This document shows positions 60,461 through 64,000 of a stretch of DNA of 64,000 nt, one piece after another. The translations under genes and the position numbers were made by a program. Under the pieces are notes generated by a model that saw nothing but the letters and a program-made list of their open reading frames with translations, did no database searches and was not told the DNA's origin. Location: the NCBI GenBank assembly GCA_963617275.1, contig CAVENX010000043.1, positions 1 to 64,000 on the forward strand, read 5' to 3'. The stretch is from Limivicinus sp963617275. GTDB lineage: Bacteria; Bacillota; Clostridia; Oscillospirales; Oscillospiraceae. Position 1 is the stretch's first letter; every line of letters starts with the position of its first letter.

Positions 60461-60709
60461 TCAGAGCGCCGCAGCGGACGCCGATCCGACCGGAGGAAAT
60501 CCTACGGGCGGAAACTCAACAGGCGGAAAATCGGTCTCTGCCGACAGACCCGCTGCGTTTATCAGTCCGAAAGAGACGATCCTGCCGGATATCTCCATGT
60601 CGTTTTTCACTGCGGGGCTTTCGCTGCTTCCGTAATAAAAAGCGCACGTAGTGAGAATCGCAAGGATCAGAACAATGCCAACACACACGATAGTTTTTTC
60701 TTTCATCAT
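60461..60709 (-). CDS. Small membrane-anchored protein with FPPV repeats
   Basis: An 82-residue protein: MMKEKTIVCVGIVLILAILT is a signal anchor, then a short spacer, and near the end FPPVEFPPVGFPPVG, three tandem five-residue repeats. It ends SASAAAL. No family is recognised. AGGAGG stands nine bases ahead of the ATG at 60709. It follows no other gene on its strand closely; addA ends at 60799 on the same strand. Confidence 0.55.
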   Translation of the reverse strand: MMKEKTIVCVGIVLILAILTTCAFYYGSSESPAVKNDMEISGRIVSFGLINAAGLSAETDFPPVEFPPVGFPPVGSASAAAL

Positions 60710-60798
60710 TTTAATGCGCCTCCTGTATTTTTTAGTGTTTTTTGTTTTCACTCTTATATACGAATCCGGCGCAAAAAAGTTTCCATAAAAACCGAAAT

Positions 60799-63700
60799 TT
60801 ATTTGTGAACTTTTTGTGTCACGGCTCTGCCCGCCGCAAGGAAGTAAAGGACGCACTCTCCGACCTCCATATTGAATATGCGGCTGAGCGCGGCGGCATA
60901 GACGCTTATCTGTCCGGCGTAGAACGCGCTCCGTTTCTGCACTTCCTCCTCGGTATGCACGTTGTCGGTCTTATAGTCGATGACAGTCAGCCTGCCGTTC
61001 TCGGCAATGCAGCAGTCTACAACGCCCTGCAAAAGTATCTTTTCATCCTCCGCTTTGCCGAGAAGCTCCTCCGAGGAACAAAGAAGGGAAAATTTAAATT
61101 CTCTCTTCATGAAGTCCGCACTGCGCATACGTTGTCCCAGCGGGGAGGCAAAAAGTCTGAATATCGCCTGCACATCGACAGCGTCTTTTTCGCGCAGGGA
61201 GATGAAGCGCCGCTCAAAAAGCCGCTCGATCTCCCGCTCGATCTCCTCGGGACTTCCGGTTTCGGAGATGTCCATATATTGCAGGGCAAGGTGAGTGGCA
61301 ATGCCCTTTTCCGTGCCTGTGAGCGGCTTATCCTTTTTGGTGAAGTCTGGCATACGGAAAGCACGGCGGACTTTCGGCGCGATACTCTCTGCGTCGGCGT
61401 CCTGCTCCATGCGGCCTTTCAGCTCCGTCACCGTGACCTTTGAGGGCAGCTCCTGCGCGTCCTTGTGCGGGTATGTAAAGCTAAGTCTCCGTGCAAGTTC
61501 CGCCGCCGCATCGGCATCCGGAGCGGCGCTTCCGACGCTTTCCTGAATGTTCTCACCCTGCCCGTCGGCAGAGAGAACACTTATCGCAAGATGCTCCTCC
61601 CCGTCGGCAAGAGCCGCGCTGACGAGCCAGCTTATCGGCGCGCCCGCTGAGCACAGGCTTTGCGGCGACATCGGAACTGTCAGCCCCATGCGCTGCTTTT
61701 CCATGAATTTCGGCACGTCCCTGACCGCCGCTGTGATGTAAAGCCGTTCTCTCGGACGGGTGAGCGCTACATACATAAGGCGCATCTCCTCCGACAGCGT
61801 TTCCCGCTTTGAACGCAGGACGATGGCGTTTCGCGCAAGCGAAGGATATTGTATCCCCTTGGCGGCGTTATATACCTTCGGCCCCAGCCCGAGTTTTGAA
61901 TGGATAAGCACGGTGTCCCGGTTGTCCGACATGTTGAACTTCCTTGCGGTGTCGCAGAGGAATACCACGGGGAACTCAAGACCCTTGGACTTATGCACCG
62001 TCATTATCTTCACCGAGCTTCCGTCCGAATTATGCGCGGCGACGCCCCCGCCCTTTTCCGCAAGCTGTTTAAGCCACAGCACGAAGCGATGCAGCCCTCT
62101 GTATCCGGTCGCGTCGAACTTTTCAGAGAGCTCGGCAAGCTCCATGAGGTTTGCGCGCCGCTGCCTGCCGTCGGTCATTGCAGAGCATATCGCAAGCAGA
62201 TCGAGAGCGTTTATAAGCTTCCACAGCAGCTCGCTTGCGCTCATGTCCGCCGCAAGGACGCGGAATTTCCCCGTTTCCTCGAGAAAAGCGGCGCATTTTG
62301 CGCTTGTTTCCGCACTTTTTACAAGAGCGGAGTAAAAGTCTCCGTCCCTTTTCGCGCCACGTATCTCCGAAAGCTCATCCGCGCTGAAGCCGAATGCGGG
62401 GGAGCGCAGCACGGCGATAAGCGGGATGTCCTTATGCGGATTATCTATGACGGAGAGCATCGAAATAACGGCAGACACCTCAACGGAAGTGAAAAACTCA
62501 CGGCTCTCCCCGCCGTCAGCGGGGATACCCATCGCGGAAAGCTCACGGCGGTAGATGCCGCCAACGCTGTTGGCAGAGCGCATGAGAAGCGCGATGTCGC
62601 CGAACTCCACGCTCCTGCCGCCGACGGTCATGCCGCTGTCCATAAGCTCAAGTATCTTCCGGCCGACCGCACGTGCTTCAACGGCAATCTTATCCGGCGT
62701 TTCCTCCTCGTCGGCTCCGGCGGCGTCCTTGAGGTCGATAAGAAGTATCTCGGGCTTTGGCACATCATCCTCATAGCCTATCGCACCGTACTTGAGAGAG
62801 GCGTCCGCGTCATAGTCTATATCACCCAGCTCCCGCGACATGCACAGGGAGAAGACCGCGTTGGCGCAGTCGAGGATTTCCCGGCGTGAACGGAAATTTT
62901 CCTGAAGCATTATGCGCCTCGCCTTGCCCTCGCGGGCTTCACCGGCGTTGGCATAGGAGAGGTATTTCCGCGTGAATATCTCGGGGTCGGCAAGGCGGAA
63001 GCGGTAAATGCTCTGCTTCACATCGCCCACCATGAAAAGATTGCGGTCGTTATCGGAAATTGCGCGGAATACCGCGTCCTGAACCTGACTTACGTCCTGA
63101 TATTCGTCCACCATTATCTCGGTATAGCGCTTCGAAAGCCTGCGGGCCAGCGCCGTAGGTTCGCCGCTTTCATCGGTAAGCAGCCGCGCTGCAAGATGCT
63201 CGAGGTCGGAATAATCTACATACCCGGCTCTGCGTTTTTCCGCGCAGTACGCTCTGTCGAAATCCAGCGTCAGCTCAAGGAGCGCGGTCATCGCGGGAGC
63301 GCTGTCCCTTATCTCCGCAAGCAGCTTCTCACTCGGCGCGTAAAAGAGCCTGCGCAGATCGTCCATATCCGCCTTGCATGCCTTCCTGCGAGCCTTCACA
63401 CGTTCAGACAATTCCACGTCAGGCGAATTTCTCAGCGGCTTCAAGCGCGGAAATTCGACCGGCGGACAATCAAACGCCTTGTCCCAGCCGAGTTTTACCG
63501 CACGCAGCAGCTCACGTATCCCGGCGGCGGTAGTTTCGAGATTTTCAAGATACGCCGCGGCGACCTTTTCGTTCCCCGCGACCTGCCCGATGAGGCGGTC
63601 AAGCTCCGCGCTCCAGAACTCCGCTGATGTACGGGCGCTTTCGAGTATCTCCTGCCCCCACGGGGTGTCACCCGCGTCCGCGCAGGCGGTGTTCATAAGC

Positions 63701-64000
63701 TCCGCCTGACGCTCTGCCCACAGCTCCGGCCGGGGGTGGCACTGCATTTTCCCGTGCAGGGTCAATGTGATCGCTGAAAGCGCCTTGTCGTCACGACCCT
63801 GCCCCACCGTATCCGCAAGGAGAATAAAGCCGGGATACTTATCGCTTTTTTCATATCTCTGCTCAAGCACCCGGTCGAGAGCCGCCGCTTTCATTGCCGT
63901 GGCTCTGTCCTCGTCGAGAACCTTAAAATCCGGAGAAAGCCCCGCAAGATGGCAGTTTTCCCGCAGAAGATCGGCGCAGAAGCTGTGTATCGTGCCGATC
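60799..64000 (-). CDS. addA: AddA helicase-nuclease subunit, N-terminus outside window
   Basis: The frame continues without a start to 64000, where TIHSFCADLLRE (helicase motif Ia) is just included. Then come motif II VDEYQDVSQVQ, motif III GDVKQSIYRFRLADP, the LQENFRSR block, motif V-like VMTVHKSKGLEFPVV (MTVHKSKGLEFPVV), motif VI VALTRPRERLYI and a C-terminal RecB-type nuclease with VIDYKTDNV. AddAB processes double-strand breaks and recognises Chi. About 1,066 residues are present; addB would be upstream outside the window. Confidence 0.95.
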   Translation of the reverse strand, partial: IGTIHSFCADLLRENCHLAGLSPDFKVLDEDRATAMKAAALDRVLEQRYEKSDKYPGFILLADTVGQGRDDKALSAITLTLHGKMQCHPRPELWAERQAELMNTACADAGDTPWGQEILESARTSAEFWSAELDRLIGQVAGNEKVAAAYLENLETTAAGIRELLRAVKLGWDKAFDCPPVEFPRLKPLRNSPDVELSERVKARRKACKADMDDLRRLFYAPSEKLLAEIRDSAPAMTALLELTLDFDRAYCAEKRRAGYVDYSDLEHLAARLLTDESGEPTALARRLSKRYTEIMVDEYQDVSQVQDAVFRAISDNDRNLFMVGDVKQSIYRFRLADPEIFTRKYLSYANAGEAREGKARRIMLQENFRSRREILDCANAVFSLCMSRELGDIDYDADASLKYGAIGYEDDVPKPEILLIDLKDAAGADEEETPDKIAVEARAVGRKILELMDSGMTVGGRSVEFGDIALLMRSANSVGGIYRRELSAMGIPADGGESREFFTSVEVSAVISMLSVIDNPHKDIPLIAVLRSPAFGFSADELSEIRGAKRDGDFYSALVKSAETSAKCAAFLEETGKFRVLAADMSASELLWKLINALDLLAICSAMTDGRQRRANLMELAELSEKFDATGYRGLHRFVLWLKQLAEKGGGVAAHNSDGSSVKIMTVHKSKGLEFPVVFLCDTARKFNMSDNRDTVLIHSKLGLGPKVYNAAKGIQYPSLARNAIVLRSKRETLSEEMRLMYVALTRPRERLYITAAVRDVPKFMEKQRMGLTVPMSPQSLCSAGAPISWLVSAALADGEEHLAISVLSADGQGENIQESVGSAAPDADAAAELARRLSFTYPHKDAQELPSKVTVTELKGRMEQDADAESIAPKVRRAFRMPDFTKKDKPLTGTEKGIATHLALQYMDISETGSPEEIEREIERLFERRFISLREKDAVDVQAIFRLFASPLGQRMRSADFMKREFKFSLLCSSEELLGKAEDEKILLQGVVDCCIAENGRLTVIDYKTDNVHTEEEVQKRSAFYAGQISVYAAALSRIFNMEVGECVLYFLAAGRAVTQKVHK

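Overview
The window reads as a chromosome segment of an endospore-forming Clostridia species, probably an Oscillospirales/Ruminococcaceae-type gut bacterium. The evidence is a Gram-positive PolC, a spoIIGA-sigE pair, an agr locus, an AddA-type helicase-nuclease and gut-Firmicutes mobile elements. The assignment is by gene content only.

Positions 1 to about 30,539 are one end of an integrative conjugative element (ICE), read on the minus strand. Right to left its own genes are: a TnpW-like small protein, a HEPN-like cargo gene (plus strand), a ParB-family protein, a DUF7768-type protein, a cytosine-5 methyltransferase with a second gene nested in another frame, ArdA antirestriction, PcfB and the coupling protein TraG/VirD4. 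The ICE ends in a 59-nt 3' fragment of tRNA-Ala(GGC), which I take as the displaced attachment site. Its remaining transfer genes and any intact tRNA lie outside the window.

The traG gene is cut twice. A 15.2-kb element (668-15838) and an 8.0-kb element (16493-24541) sit inside it in the same orientation. Each carries a large serine recombinase at the same end, a MobA/MobL relaxase, an IncQ-type oriT, a DUF3847 gene and a TnpW gene. Removing both with a two-base core restores the traG reading frame exactly. The larger element also has a replication module with iteron-like palindromes inside its initiator gene, three tandem sigma-factor-like genes, a RelB/DinJ antitoxin with a decayed toxin, and a MarR-controlled heterodimeric ABC exporter with a divergent LysR gene. 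The smaller one has a primase-helicase and an ECF sigma/anti-sigma pair.

From 30.6 kb the DNA is core chromosome. Minus-strand housekeeping genes come first: proS, then (after a plus-strand SLOG-fold gene) the run pyrH-frr-uppS-dxr-rseP-ispG-polC, which lacks the cdsA gene usually found between uppS and dxr, and an EamA transporter. Next are spoIIGA-sigE (plus), an agr-type quorum-sensing locus (agrDB minus; XRE regulator, LytTR response regulator and GHKL kinase plus) and a short-chain dehydrogenase.

The least ordinary core region is 51.1-59.3 kb. It holds a PP2C phosphatase, a 1,429-residue Ser/Thr kinase-TIR-transmembrane-propeller protein, a 537-residue helix-turn-helix partner co-transcribed with it, and a divergent pair made of a lipoprotein and a YbjN-like protein. 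This looks like a membrane phospho-signalling or defence system. The window closes with an ECF-transporter S component, a dispersed hairpin repeat, a small membrane protein and the truncated addA gene.
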